64,000 nt of DNA from contig NZ_JAJTWT010000010.1 of NCBI RefSeq assembly GCF_021353235.1, positions 169,107 through 233,106 on the forward strand. The letters run 5' to 3'. A program made the position numbers and the translations under genes. Shown here in pieces: positions 26,359-35,133 of the stretch; positions within the stretch are counted from its first letter, which is position 1, and each line of letters starts with the position of its first letter. Below the pieces are notes generated by a model that was not told the DNA's origin, ran no database searches, and saw nothing but the letters and a program-made list of their open reading frames with translations. The stretch comes from Pelomonas caseinilytica (GTDB taxonomy: Bacteria; Pseudomonadota; Gammaproteobacteria; Burkholderiales; Burkholderiaceae_C).

Positions 26359-27204
26359 ATGGGCATTCGAACCATCCTCGTCCACCTCGACAGCCGCCGG
26401 CACACCCCGGCCCGGGTGGAATCCGCGGCGGCGCTGGCGCTGCAGCATGAGGCCCACCTGATCGGCATGGCATCCACCGGCTGGGTTCCCATCCCGGCCG
26501 ACAGCGCAGGCGCTCTCGGCATCACCGCCTACCAGGAAGCGGCGATGAACCAGCTGCGCGACGAGGCCCAGGCCTGCGTGCAGCGCTTCGAGGAGCAAGT
26601 CCGCCGCCTCGGCGTGCTGTCCTTCGAGGGCCGCGTGGACCTGAGCTATGCCGGCGACTCCATGCCGCTGGCGGCGCGCTACTGCGACCTCACCGTCGTC
26701 ACCCAGACCGACCCCGACGAGCCCCGCGAAGCGCCGTGGCCGCCCATGCAGCAGGAGGTGCTGCTGCAGTCCGGCCGCCCGCTGCTGGTGCTGCCCTATG
26801 CCGGCGAATGCATCGTGCCGCCGGCCGCGCGCGTGCTGGTCGGCTGGAACGGCAGCCGCGAAGCCGCTCGCGCCATGCATGACGCCCTGCCGCTGCTCGA
26901 GCGCGCCGCCCACGTCGAGGTGGTGGTGTTCGAGCCGCCCGAGAGCGTCGAGCAGAACCACGGCGACCTGCCCGGCGCCGACATCGGCCTGTGGCTGACG
27001 CGCCATGGCGTCAACGTGCACGTCAGTTATGTGCCCATCAAGGTCGCCACCGGCGAGGCCCTGCTCTCGCACGCGGCCGACATCGGCGCCCACCTCATCG
27101 TCGCGGGCGGCTACGGCCACTCGCGGCTGCGCGAGGCCATCCTCGGCGGCGTCACCCGCACGCTGATGCGCACCTCGCCCGTCCCAGTCCTGCTGTCCCA
27201 CTGA
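26359..27204 (+). CDS. Universal stress protein, tandem UspA domains
   Basis: Encodes 281 residues in two UspA-like halves (about 1-145 and 150-281). The second half has the nucleotide-binding style motif GGYGHSRLREAILGGVTRTL, and the first half is degenerate. Tandem Usps of this kind respond to starvation and low oxygen in many bacteria. AAAGGAG precedes the ATG. A perfect FNR-like palindrome upstream supports oxygen-linked control. A REP-like element follows the stop. Confidence 0.88.
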   Translation: MGIRTILVHLDSRRHTPARVESAAALALQHEAHLIGMASTGWVPIPADSAGALGITAYQEAAMNQLRDEAQACVQRFEEQVRRLGVLSFEGRVDLSYAGDSMPLAARYCDLTVVTQTDPDEPREAPWPPMQQEVLLQSGRPLLVLPYAGECIVPPAARVLVGWNGSREAARAMHDALPLLERAAHVEVVVFEPPESVEQNHGDLPGADIGLWLTRHGVNVHVSYVPIKVATGEALLSHAADIGAHLIVAGGYGHSRLREAILGGVTRTLMRTSPVPVLLSH

Positions 27205-27255
27205 AGTACAAACCGCCCCCGGCCCAGCCCCGCGCGCTGAACGCGACGCGTGTCT

Positions 27256-27355
27256 GGTCCGCCCCCCGTGGGGGCGGCGATGCTTGCGGCATCGAGCCGC
27301 AAGCACATCGCCAGCGCGGGCCGGCTCGGGAGCGGCCCAGCGCTCGGCCCGCAAA
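27256..27355. repeat. Dispersed palindromic (REP-like) element, copy 2
   Basis: Second copy of the element at 22490-22583, with the same hairpin core (27281-27303) and the same flanking arms (GGTCC at the left, CTCGGCCCGC at the right). It sits in the gap between convergent genes (the Usp genes at 26359-27204 and 27397-27819), a typical place for REP elements that act as terminators or gyrase sites. Confidence 0.75.
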
Positions 27356-27396
27356 TACCCCGTTTCGTCTGGTGCGGTTGCCTGCTGCCTGAGGCG

Positions 27397-27819
27397 TCAG
27401 CGGATCAGCAGCGCCGGCACCTTGGTGCGCGACAGCACGCGGGCCGACACCGAGCCCAGCACGGCGCCGGCGATGGCGCCGTGGCCATGCGAGCCCATCA
27501 GCAGCAGCTCGGGCCGCTCCTCGTTGACGATGTCCGCCAGCTTGTCGCCGGGGTGGCCCACCGCATGCCGTTCGCGCAGGGTCCAGCCCTGCATGCGGGC
27601 GAACTCGCGGACCGGGTGGAGCACCTTCTCGGCCTCTTCGGCGTAGTACTCGTTCAGCACGTCCTTGGGCAGGTGGCGGGCGGCATGGGGCGGCACCTCG
27701 GGCGTCACGTGGACGGCGATGAACTCGTGGCCCCCGCCCACCAGCTCGGGGTGGGCGGCGACATAACCGAGCATGTGGCGGGTATAGGCACTGCCGTCGA
27801 CGGCGAAGACGATCTTCAT
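27397..27819 (-). CDS. Universal stress protein, single UspA domain
   Basis: Encodes 140 residues. The N-terminal MKIVFAVDGSAYT and the ATP-binding loop MGSHGHGAIAGAVLGSVSARV-type motif (G-2x-G-9x-G-S) are both intact, so it is probably an ATP-binding Usp. It is transcribed divergently from the alcohol dehydrogenase at 27954. The FNR-like site at 27886-27899 lies between them at a workable distance from both. Confidence 0.92.
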   Translation of the reverse strand: MKIVFAVDGSAYTRHMLGYVAAHPELVGGGHEFIAVHVTPEVPPHAARHLPKDVLNEYYAEEAEKVLHPVREFARMQGWTLRERHAVGHPGDKLADIVNEERPELLLMGSHGHGAIAGAVLGSVSARVLSRTKVPALLIR

Positions 27820-27885
27820 GGGTCACCCCTGCTGAGGCCCGAAGCGGACCACGGCCGATGCTGCATGGGGGCGATGGCGGCTTCA

Positions 27886-27899
27886 TTGCGCTGGATCAA
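27886..27899. promoter_or_regulatory. FNR/CRP-type site shared by divergent usp and adh genes
   Basis: TTGCGCTGGATCAA has a full right half ATCAA and a partial left half. At class II spacing it has CAGAAT (27922-27927) for the rightward gene and CAGCAT (complement of 27858-27863) for the leftward one, so it could activate both. Confidence 0.5.
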
Positions 27900-27953
27900 C
27901 CGGCGGGCCGCCGACGCTTCCCAGAATGCCGGCGACTCTCCAGGGGCCGCTTG

Positions 27954-28955
27954 ATGACGACGATGCACGCCATGGTTCTCGAGCGCGCCGGCGCGCCGCT
28001 GCGACAGCAGGAGCGGCCGCTGCCCGAGCCCGCCGCCGGCGAGGTGAGGCTGCGCGTGCTGGCCTGCGCCGTCTGCCGCACCGACCTGCACGTGCTGGAC
28101 GGCGACCTGCCCGAGGCCCGCTATCCCATCGTGCCCGGCCACGAGATCGTCGGCGTCGTGGACGCGCTCGGTGGCCGCGTCGGCGAGCTGCGGCTCGGCG
28201 ACATGGTGGGCGTGCCCTGGCTGTGGCAGAGCTGCGGGCATTGCCGCTTCTGCCTGTCCAGCAGCGAGAACCTCTGCGACACGCCCGAGTTCACGGGCTG
28301 CACCCGCGACGGCGGCTTCGCGACCCACGTGCTGGCGCCGGCGGCCTTCTGCCTGCCGCTGACGGCTTCGCAGGCGGCCGACCCCGAGCACACCGCGCCG
28401 CTGCTGTGCGCCGGCCTCATCGGCTGGCGGTCGCTGCGCGCCGCGGGTGACCGTGCCCCGGTGCTCGGCCTGTACGGCTTCGGCGCCGCCGCTCATCTGA
28501 TCTCCCAGGTCGCGGTCGCCCAGGGGCGCTCGGTGTACGCCTTCACCCGCCCGGGCGACACCGCCGCCCAGCAGTTCGCCCGTTCGCTGGGCGCGGCCTG
28601 GGCCGGCAGCTCCGAGGAGATGCCGCCCGAGCCGCTGGACGCGGCCATCCTGTTCGCGCCGGCGGGCGAGCTGGTGCCACAGGCCTTGCGCGCCGTCCGC
28701 AAGGGGGGCACGGTGGTCTGCGGCGGCATCCACATGAGCGACATCCCGTCCTTTCCCTACCGCCTGCTGTGGCAGGAGCGGCGCCTGGTGTCGGTGGCCA
28801 ACCTGACGCGGCAGGACGGCCGCGAGTTCCTGCAGATCGCCAGCGCCCTGCGGCTGCGCGTGTCGACGCGCCGTTATGCGCTGGCCGACGCCAACACCGC
28901 CGTGGCCGACCTGCGCGCCGGCCGCGTGAACGGCGCGGCCGTGCTCGTCCCCTGA
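27954..28955 (+). CDS. Zinc-dependent alcohol dehydrogenase family protein
   Basis: Encodes 333 residues from 27954; the ATG three codons later is possible. CAVCRTDLHVLDGDLP and GHEIVG give the catalytic zinc site, with an arginine after the cysteine. CGHCRFCLSSSENLC is the structural zinc loop. The nucleotide-binding stretch is GLYGFGAAAHL, with an alanine in place of the third glycine. It belongs to the branch often seen in hypoxia clusters beside universal stress proteins. The substrate is unknown. The next gene starts ten bases downstream, so they are likely co-transcribed. Confidence 0.88.
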   Translation: MTTMHAMVLERAGAPLRQQERPLPEPAAGEVRLRVLACAVCRTDLHVLDGDLPEARYPIVPGHEIVGVVDALGGRVGELRLGDMVGVPWLWQSCGHCRFCLSSSENLCDTPEFTGCTRDGGFATHVLAPAAFCLPLTASQAADPEHTAPLLCAGLIGWRSLRAAGDRAPVLGLYGFGAAAHLISQVAVAQGRSVYAFTRPGDTAAQQFARSLGAAWAGSSEEMPPEPLDAAILFAPAGELVPQALRAVRKGGTVVCGGIHMSDIPSFPYRLLWQERRLVSVANLTRQDGREFLQIASALRLRVSTRRYALADANTAVADLRAGRVNGAAVLVP

Positions 28956-28965
28956 GCCTGCCACC

Positions 28966-31632
28966 ATGACACAACGCCATCTCGACCGCCTGCTCCACCC
29001 CCAGTCCGTCGCCGTGTTCGGCGCCTCGGACAAGCCGGCACGCGTCGGCACCACGGTCTGGCGCAACCTGGTGGCGGGCGGCTTCAAGGGTCAGCTTGCG
29101 CCGGTGAACCCGCGCCTGGCGGAGCTCGACGGCGTGCGCTGCCACCGCGACGTGGCGGCCCTGCCCTTCACGCCCGACCTGGCCGTGCTGTGCACGCCGC
29201 CGCACACGGTGGCCGCGCTGGTGGACGAGCTGGGCCGGCGCGGCACGCGCGCTGCCGTCATCGTGACGGCCGGCCTCACGCCGCAGCAGAAGCAGGCCAC
29301 CCTCGCCGCCGCCCGTCCCCACCTGCTGCGCCTGCTCGGGCCCAACTGCATCGGCGTGCTCAGCCCCCATGCCGGGCTGAACGCCAGCTTCACCCAGGCG
29401 AATGCCCTGCCCGGCGAGCTGGCGCTGGTGTCGCAGTCCGGCGCCCTGCTCACCGCCCTGCTGGATTGGGCCAACACCGAGCGCATCGGCTTCTCCCACC
29501 TCATCTCGCTGGGCGAGCACATGGACGTGGACTTCGGCGACCTGCTCGACCACCTCGCCATGGACCGCCACACCCGGGCCATCCTGCTCTACATCGAGTC
29601 GATCACCGCGCCGCGCAAGTTCATGTCGGCGGCGCGGGCGGCGGCACGGGTCAAGCCCGTCATCGTCGTGAAGGCCGGACGGGCGGCGGCGGGCATGAAG
29701 GCCGCGGCCTCGCACACCGGGGCCATGGCAGGCGAGGACATGGTCTTCGACGCCGCCATCCGCCGCGCCGGCATGCTGCGGGTGGACACGCTCAAGGAAC
29801 TCTTCATCGCCGCCCAGACGCTGGCGCGCTTCCGCGACAACCGCAGCGCCGAACTGATGGTGATGACCAACGGCGGCGGGGCCGGCGTGATGGTGGCCGA
29901 CGCCGCTTCGGCCCTGGGCGTGAAGCTGGCCCGGCCCGGCGACGCGCTGATGCGCCGCCTGAACGCCGTGCTGCCGGCCACCTGGTCGCACGGCAACCCC
30001 ATCGACATCATCGGCGACGCTCCGGCGCAGCGTTATGTGGATACGCTGAATGCGCTGTTCGACGCGCCGGAGGCCGGCGCCATCCTGTTCGCCCACGCGC
30101 CCACCGCCATCGTGTCCAGCCGCGAGATCGCCGAGGCCTGCGCGCCGCTGATCGCCGCCCGGCCGGGGCGGGTGATGAGCTGCTGGATGGGCGGCGACAC
30201 GGTGGCGCCGGCGCGGCGCTGCTTCGAGGACGCCGGCATCGCCGACTATGAAACCCCCGAAGAGGCCGTCCGCGCCTTCGCGTTGATGCAGACCTATCGC
30301 CGCAACCAGGCGGCCCTGCGCCAGACGCCCACGGCCAGCGCCAACGCCGAGCCCGACCTGGCGGGGGCGCGCCGCATCGTCGACGCGGCGCTGGCCGCCG
30401 GCCGAGAGTGGCTGGACGAGGTGGACGCCAAGGCCCTGCTCGCCGCCTTCGGCGTGCGGGTGGTCGCGACGCGGCGAGTGCCGCCCACCCCGGGCGCCGC
30501 GGTGGCGGCGGCGCGGGAGGTCGGCGGGCCGGTGGTGCTGAAGATCGTGTCGCCCGAGATCCTGCACAAGTCGGACGCCGGCGGCGTGCGGCTGGGCCTG
30601 CAGGGCGACGAGGCGGTGCGGCAGGCCGCGCAGGAGATGCTCGATCAGCTGCAGGGCCAGCGGCCCGACGCCCGCATCGAGGGCTTCACCGTCCAGGCCA
30701 TGGCGCAGCGACCGCATGCGCAGGAGCTGATCGTCGGCGCCCATGTCGATGCCATCTTCGGCCCCGTGCTGCTGTTCGGCCAGGGTGGCACGGCGGTGGA
30801 GGTGGTGGGCGACCGCGCCATCGCCCTGCCGCCGCTGAACCGCGCCCTGGCCCGCGACCTCATCGACCGCACCCGCGTGGCCCGGCTGCTGGCCGGCTAC
30901 CGCGGCCGTCCGCCGGCGCAACTGGACGCCGTCTGCGACGCGCTCATCGCCGTGGCCCGCATGCTGGCCGACCTGCCCGAGCTGGCCGAACTGGACATCA
31001 ACCCGCTCTGGGCCGACGAGCACAGCGTGCTGGCGCTGGACGCCCGCGTGCGGCTGTCGGCCGCCAGGCCGTCGGGCGTGGCCCACTTCGCCGTGCGGCC
31101 CTATCCCAGCGAGCTGGAGCGCCACCTGGTGTGGCGGGGCCGGCGCCTGCTGCTGCGGCCCATCCGGCCCGAGGACGAGGCCCAGCACCGCGCCCTGCTC
31201 GACGCCTCCGACCCGGACGACCTGCGCATGCGCTTCTTCCAGGCGCCGCGGCGCATGACGCACGACGAGCTGGCCCGGCTGACCCAGATCGACTACGAGC
31301 GCGAGATGGCCCTCGTCGCCGTCGACGAGCACGACCCCACCGGCGTGAGCACCCTGGGCGTCGCCCGGCTGGTGCGCGACCCCGACAACGTCGAGGCCGA
31401 GTTCGCCATCCTCGTGCGCAGCGACCTCAAGCGCCTGGGCCTGGGGCGGCTGCTGATGCAGGCCCTGCTGGACTATGCGGCCGGCTGCGGCACCCAGCGC
31501 ATCATCGGCTACGTGCTGCGCGAGAACCTCGCCATGCTGGCCCTGCTCCGGCAGCTCGGCTTCGACATCCGCCCGGACGAACACCAGCCCTCGGAGATCG
31601 TGCGGGTGAGCCGCGAGCTCCGACCGGCGTAG
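28966..31632 (+). CDS. Acyl-CoA synthetase (ADP-forming)-like / GNAT acetyltransferase fusion
   Basis: Encodes 888 residues. It begins with a CoA-binding Rossmann domain (VAVFGASDKPARVG), then a ligase-CoA domain with SHTGAMAGED, an ATP-grasp domain (about residues 470-700) and a C-terminal GNAT domain (about 720-885, FAILVRSDLKRLGLGRLLM). This is the layout of the Pat/YfiQ family of protein lysine acetyltransferases, which tune acetyl-CoA synthetase. Some relatives keep ligase activity, and the SHTG histidine is present here. It forms an operon with the upstream alcohol dehydrogenase and the downstream dihydrolipoyl dehydrogenase, linking it to carbon flux through acetyl-CoA. Confidence 0.9.
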   Translation: MTQRHLDRLLHPQSVAVFGASDKPARVGTTVWRNLVAGGFKGQLAPVNPRLAELDGVRCHRDVAALPFTPDLAVLCTPPHTVAALVDELGRRGTRAAVIVTAGLTPQQKQATLAAARPHLLRLLGPNCIGVLSPHAGLNASFTQANALPGELALVSQSGALLTALLDWANTERIGFSHLISLGEHMDVDFGDLLDHLAMDRHTRAILLYIESITAPRKFMSAARAAARVKPVIVVKAGRAAAGMKAAASHTGAMAGEDMVFDAAIRRAGMLRVDTLKELFIAAQTLARFRDNRSAELMVMTNGGGAGVMVADAASALGVKLARPGDALMRRLNAVLPATWSHGNPIDIIGDAPAQRYVDTLNALFDAPEAGAILFAHAPTAIVSSREIAEACAPLIAARPGRVMSCWMGGDTVAPARRCFEDAGIADYETPEEAVRAFALMQTYRRNQAALRQTPTASANAEPDLAGARRIVDAALAAGREWLDEVDAKALLAAFGVRVVATRRVPPTPGAAVAAAREVGGPVVLKIVSPEILHKSDAGGVRLGLQGDEAVRQAAQEMLDQLQGQRPDARIEGFTVQAMAQRPHAQELIVGAHVDAIFGPVLLFGQGGTAVEVVGDRAIALPPLNRALARDLIDRTRVARLLAGYRGRPPAQLDAVCDALIAVARMLADLPELAELDINPLWADEHSVLALDARVRLSAARPSGVAHFAVRPYPSELERHLVWRGRRLLLRPIRPEDEAQHRALLDASDPDDLRMRFFQAPRRMTHDELARLTQIDYEREMALVAVDEHDPTGVSTLGVARLVRDPDNVEAEFAILVRSDLKRLGLGRLLMQALLDYAAGCGTQRIIGYVLRENLAMLALLRQLGFDIRPDEHQPSEIVRVSRELRPA

Positions 31633-31690
31633 CGGGGCATCGCGGCGCCGCTATCCTCGGGGCGATCAACGCCCAAGGAGCGGCCCAACC

Positions 31691-33112
31691 ATGACCCTCA
31701 ACTGCGACGTGGCCATCATCGGCGCCGGCACCGCCGGCATGGCGGCCTACCGTGCCGCCCGCGCGCACACCGAGCGCGTGCTGCTCATCGAGGCCGCGCA
31801 TTACGGCACCACCTGCGCCCGGGTCGGCTGCATGCCGAGCAAGCTGCTCATCGCCGCCGCCGACGCCGCCCAGGCGGTGCGCGAGGCCCACCGCTTCGGC
31901 GTGCAGGCCGAGGCACCGCGCATCGACGGCCGCGCCGTGATGGCCCGCGTGCGCAGCGAACGCGACCGCTTCGTGGGCTTCGTGCTCGACACCGTGCACG
32001 GCTGGCCGGAGGCGACCCGCCTGCTCGGCCGGGCGCGCTTCGTCGGCGCCCGCACGCTGGACGTGGATGGCCGGCGCATCGAGGCCCGCGCCGTGGTCGT
32101 CGCCACCGGCTCGCGCCCGCGCATCCCGCCGGGCTGGCGCGAGCGGCTGGGCGCCAGACTCATCGTCAATGACGACGTGTTCGAGTGGCAGGACCTGCCC
32201 GCTTCGCTGGCCGTCGTCGGCGCGGGCGTCATCGGCCTGGAACTGGCGCTGGCCCTGCACCGGCTCGGCGTGAGGGTGCGCCTTTTCGCGCGCGGCAGCC
32301 GCGTCGGGCCGCTGACCGACCCCGAGCTGCAGGCCCTCGGCCAGCAGCTGTTCGGCGAGGCCCTGCCACTCACCCTGCATGCCGCCGCCCTGGAGCCGGT
32401 GCTCGACGGCGACCAGGTCGTCCTCGGCGGCGAGCGCTTCGACGCCCTGCTCTGCACCACCGGCCGCGAGCCCAACCTGGACGGGCTGGGCCTTGAAGCC
32501 CTCGGCCTGCCGCGCGACGACCTGGGCCACCCGCGCCTGTCGCGCCACACCGGGCAATGGGGCGACAGCCCGGTCTTCGTCGCCGGCGACGCGACCCAGG
32601 ACCGTCCGCTGCTGCACGAGGCGGCCGACGCCGGCCGCATCGCCGGCGACAACGCCGCCCGCTGGCCGCGCGTGCACCAGCGCCCACGCCGGGCGCCGCT
32701 GGCCGTCGTCTTCAGCGACCCGCAGATCGCCATCGCCGGTGCCAGCCATGCCGAACTGACGGCGGCGGGCGCGTCCTTCGACACCGGCCGCGTCAGCTTC
32801 GCCGACCAGGGCCGCAGCCGCGTCATGCTGGCCAACCGCGGGGCGCTGCACGTCTATGCCGAGCGCGGCACGGGCCGGCTGCTGGGTGCCGAGATGATCG
32901 GCCCGGCGGCGGAGCACATCGGCCACCTGCTGGCCTGGAGCGTGCAGCGCGGCGACACGGTCCAGCAGATGCTGGACAGCCCCTTCTACCACCCGGTCGT
33001 CGAGGAAGGCCTGCGCACGGCGCTGCGCCAGTTGCACAGCGACCTGCACCTGCCCGAGCCGCCGCTGGAGAATTGCATGGACTGCGACACCTCGGCCGAG
33101 GTGGGCGGCTGA
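31691..33112 (+). CDS. Dihydrolipoyl dehydrogenase
   Basis: Encodes 473 residues. It has the FAD motif AIIGAGTAGMAA, redox-active cysteines in CARVGC, the NAD motif VVGAGVIGLELA, the second FAD motif VFVAGDA and a C-terminal HPVVEEGL in place of the usual His-Pro-Thr-x-x-Glu. It would reoxidise dihydrolipoamide or a related dithiol with NAD. No E1/E2 subunits are near, so it is a stand-alone member tied to the stress/energy cluster. A mercuric-reductase-like or soluble transhydrogenase-like role cannot be excluded. It ends back-to-back with the next gene. Confidence 0.85.
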   Translation: MTLNCDVAIIGAGTAGMAAYRAARAHTERVLLIEAAHYGTTCARVGCMPSKLLIAAADAAQAVREAHRFGVQAEAPRIDGRAVMARVRSERDRFVGFVLDTVHGWPEATRLLGRARFVGARTLDVDGRRIEARAVVVATGSRPRIPPGWRERLGARLIVNDDVFEWQDLPASLAVVGAGVIGLELALALHRLGVRVRLFARGSRVGPLTDPELQALGQQLFGEALPLTLHAAALEPVLDGDQVVLGGERFDALLCTTGREPNLDGLGLEALGLPRDDLGHPRLSRHTGQWGDSPVFVAGDATQDRPLLHEAADAGRIAGDNAARWPRVHQRPRRAPLAVVFSDPQIAIAGASHAELTAAGASFDTGRVSFADQGRSRVMLANRGALHVYAERGTGRLLGAEMIGPAAEHIGHLLAWSVQRGDTVQQMLDSPFYHPVVEEGLRTALRQLHSDLHLPEPPLENCMDCDTSAEVGG

Positions 33113-34123
33113 TCAGGCCACCTCGACGACGACCTTGCCGCGGGCAGCGCCGCTGGCAAGGTGGTCGTGGGCGGCCGCGGCGTTCTGCAGGGTGAAGCGC
33201 CGGGCATCCAGCCGCGGCTTGAGCCGGCCGGCGTCGGCCAGCGCCGCCATCTGGCCAAGGATGGCGGCGTGGCGCTCCCGCCCCTGGCCGCTGATCAGGG
33301 GCTGCAGCGTGAAGACGCCCGAGTAGGTGGCGCCGCGGAAGGACAGCGGTGCCAGGCTGTGCGTGCCCCAGCCGAGGATGCTGACGACATGGCCGCCGTC
33401 GCGCCGCACTGCCGTGAAGGAGGCATCGAGCACCGCGCCGCCCACGGTGTCGAAGACGATGTCGAAGCCGGCACCGCCGGTGTGGCGGGCGATGGCCTCT
33501 TCCAGCGGACGGCGGAAGTCGATGGGCGTCGCGCCCCAGCCAGCGACCAGGGCGGAGTCCTCGGCGGCGACGGTGGCGAACACCCGCGCCCCCCGGGCGA
33601 CCGCGAGCTGCACGGCGACGTGGCCGACACCGCCCGCGCCGCCCTGCACCAGCACCGTCTGGCCGGCGTAGACACGGGCACGGTCGACCAGGCCCTCCCA
33701 GGCGGTGATGGCCGCCAGCGGCAGCGCCGCAGCCTCGCGCATCGACAGCAGGCGCGGCCGGCGGGCCAGCAGCCGCGCATCCACCGCCATCCACTCGGCC
33801 AGCGAGCCTTGCAGACCGCCGACACCTCCGGCCATGGCATAGACCTCGTCGCCGACCTGCCAGCCGGTGACGCCCGGGCCGACACGGGCGACGACGCCGG
33901 CCATGTCGATGCCGGGCACGGCCGGCAGCGGCTGGCGGGCGTGGGCGGCCTGGCCGGCGCGGATCTTGAGGTCCAGGGGGTTCACCCCGCTGGCGAGCAC
34001 GCGCACCAGCACTTGGCCCTCGGCCAGGGCGGGCATGGGCAGTTCGACGGCGACGAGAGGGCCGCCGGGCTCCTCGACACGCAGGGCATTGAAACGGCTG
34101 GGAACCGGGGTGGGGGTGTTCAT
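33113..34123 (-). CDS. Zinc-type alcohol dehydrogenase-like quinone oxidoreductase
   Basis: Encodes 336 residues from ATG 34123, chosen for the GGAG just upstream. It belongs to the MDR superfamily: GIDMAGVV in the N-terminal half and the NADPH motif VQGGAGGVGHVAVQLA. The cysteine zinc sites of true alcohol dehydrogenases are absent, as in quinone oxidoreductases. It would reduce quinones or enones with NADPH. The divergent LysR gene at 34228 is its likely regulator. Confidence 0.88.
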   Translation of the reverse strand: MNTPTPVPSRFNALRVEEPGGPLVAVELPMPALAEGQVLVRVLASGVNPLDLKIRAGQAAHARQPLPAVPGIDMAGVVARVGPGVTGWQVGDEVYAMAGGVGGLQGSLAEWMAVDARLLARRPRLLSMREAAALPLAAITAWEGLVDRARVYAGQTVLVQGGAGGVGHVAVQLAVARGARVFATVAAEDSALVAGWGATPIDFRRPLEEAIARHTGGAGFDIVFDTVGGAVLDASFTAVRRDGGHVVSILGWGTHSLAPLSFRGATYSGVFTLQPLISGQGRERHAAILGQMAALADAGRLKPRLDARRFTLQNAAAAHDHLASGAARGKVVVEVA

Positions 34124-34200
34124 GAAAGCTCCATCGGGTTGATCGTGAAGCTCAGTTTTGGTCATGCAGGCATGAATGGAAATCCACGTCTTTGCACACC

Positions 34201-34215
34201 CGAAATGCGTTTTCG
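34201..34215. promoter_or_regulatory. Candidate LysR operator in the divergent intergenic region
   Basis: CGAAA-TGCGT-TTTCG is a 5+5 inverted repeat 13 bases before the LysR-type gene, within the 104-base gap shared with the oxidoreductase gene. Position and symmetry fit a LysR-type binding site, but this is inferred. Confidence 0.4.
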
Positions 34216-34227
34216 TATGCTCTGGCC

Positions 34228-35133
34228 ATGGACTGGGATGACGTCAAGGTCTTTCTCGCCGTGGCGCGGGCAGGCTCGCTCGGCGGCGCGGCGCGCGCCC
34301 TCGGGCAGTCGCAGCCGACCATGGGCCGTCGGCTCAAGGCCTTCGAGGCCCGCCTGGGCCAGCCGCTGCTGCAGCGCGGCGCGGAGGGCTTCGTCCCCAC
34401 CGACCTGGGCGAACGGGTGCTGGCCCATGCGGAGCGCATGGAGGAGGAGGCCCTCGGCTTCGAGCGCCAGCTGGCGGGCGACGGCGAGGCCCTGGAGGGG
34501 CTGGTGCGCGTGTCCTCGTCGGACTGGTTCGGCCTGCATGTGCTGGCGCCGGTGCTGGCCAGCTTTCGCCGCCTGCACCCGGGTGTCTGCGTGGAGCTGG
34601 TGACGGACGCACGCCTGTTCAACCTGTCGCGGCGCGAGGCGGACCTCGTCTTCCGCATCCGGCCGTTCGAAGGCGCGGACGTAGTCCAGCGCCGGCTGAT
34701 GAGCCTGGACTACGCCCTCTACGGCCCGCCCGGCCAGCCGGCGCCGACCTGGGGCGACGGAGCCGGCCTGGACCTCGTCACCCTCGACACCGCCTTTGCC
34801 GAGATGCCCGACGTGCAATGGCTGGCCCGCGTGCTGCCGCGTGCGCAGGTGGCGATGCGCAGCAACAACCGCGAGGTGCAGGCCGCGCTGTGCGCCGCAG
34901 GCTGCGGCTGGGCCGTGCTGCCGCGGCTGCTGGGCGATCGCCACCCGGGCCTGGTGCCTGCCGAGGTGCCGGCAGGCGGCACCGTCGAGCCGCCGCCGGG
35001 GCGCGATGTCTTCGTCGGCTACCACCGCGACCTGCGCCGCCTGGGCCGGCTGCAGCGCCTGCTGGCCCACGTCGTCGAGACGCTGGCACCCGTCACAATG
35101 CCGGCCGTCACGCCGAGCCGAGAGTCCACATGA
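34228..35133 (+). CDS. LysR-family transcriptional regulator
   Basis: Encodes 301 residues from ATG 34228 (MDWDDVKVFLAVARAGSLGG). The N-terminal winged helix-turn-helix (SLGGAARALGQSQPTMGRRLKAFE region) is followed by a substrate-binding effector domain. It is transcribed away from the oxidoreductase at 33113-34123, the usual arrangement for LysR regulators and their targets. Its ATGA overlap with xthA suggests co-transcription with that repair gene. Confidence 0.92.
   Translation: MDWDDVKVFLAVARAGSLGGAARALGQSQPTMGRRLKAFEARLGQPLLQRGAEGFVPTDLGERVLAHAERMEEEALGFERQLAGDGEALEGLVRVSSSDWFGLHVLAPVLASFRRLHPGVCVELVTDARLFNLSRREADLVFRIRPFEGADVVQRRLMSLDYALYGPPGQPAPTWGDGAGLDLVTLDTAFAEMPDVQWLARVLPRAQVAMRSNNREVQAALCAAGCGWAVLPRLLGDRHPGLVPAEVPAGGTVEPPPGRDVFVGYHRDLRRLGRLQRLLAHVVETLAPVTMPAVTPSREST

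Noticed and set aside
16274..27354. Several minus-strand open frames of 700-900 codons (16274-18982, 18195-20792, 20278-22425, 24778-27354)
   Set aside because: They are antisense to genes with clear motifs, cross gene borders, and consist of Gly/His/Arg/Gln-rich strings typical of GC-rich shadow frames.
28543..31584. 1013-codon minus-strand open frame
   Set aside because: It is antisense to the acyl-CoA-synthetase/GNAT fusion and lacks any recognisable motif.
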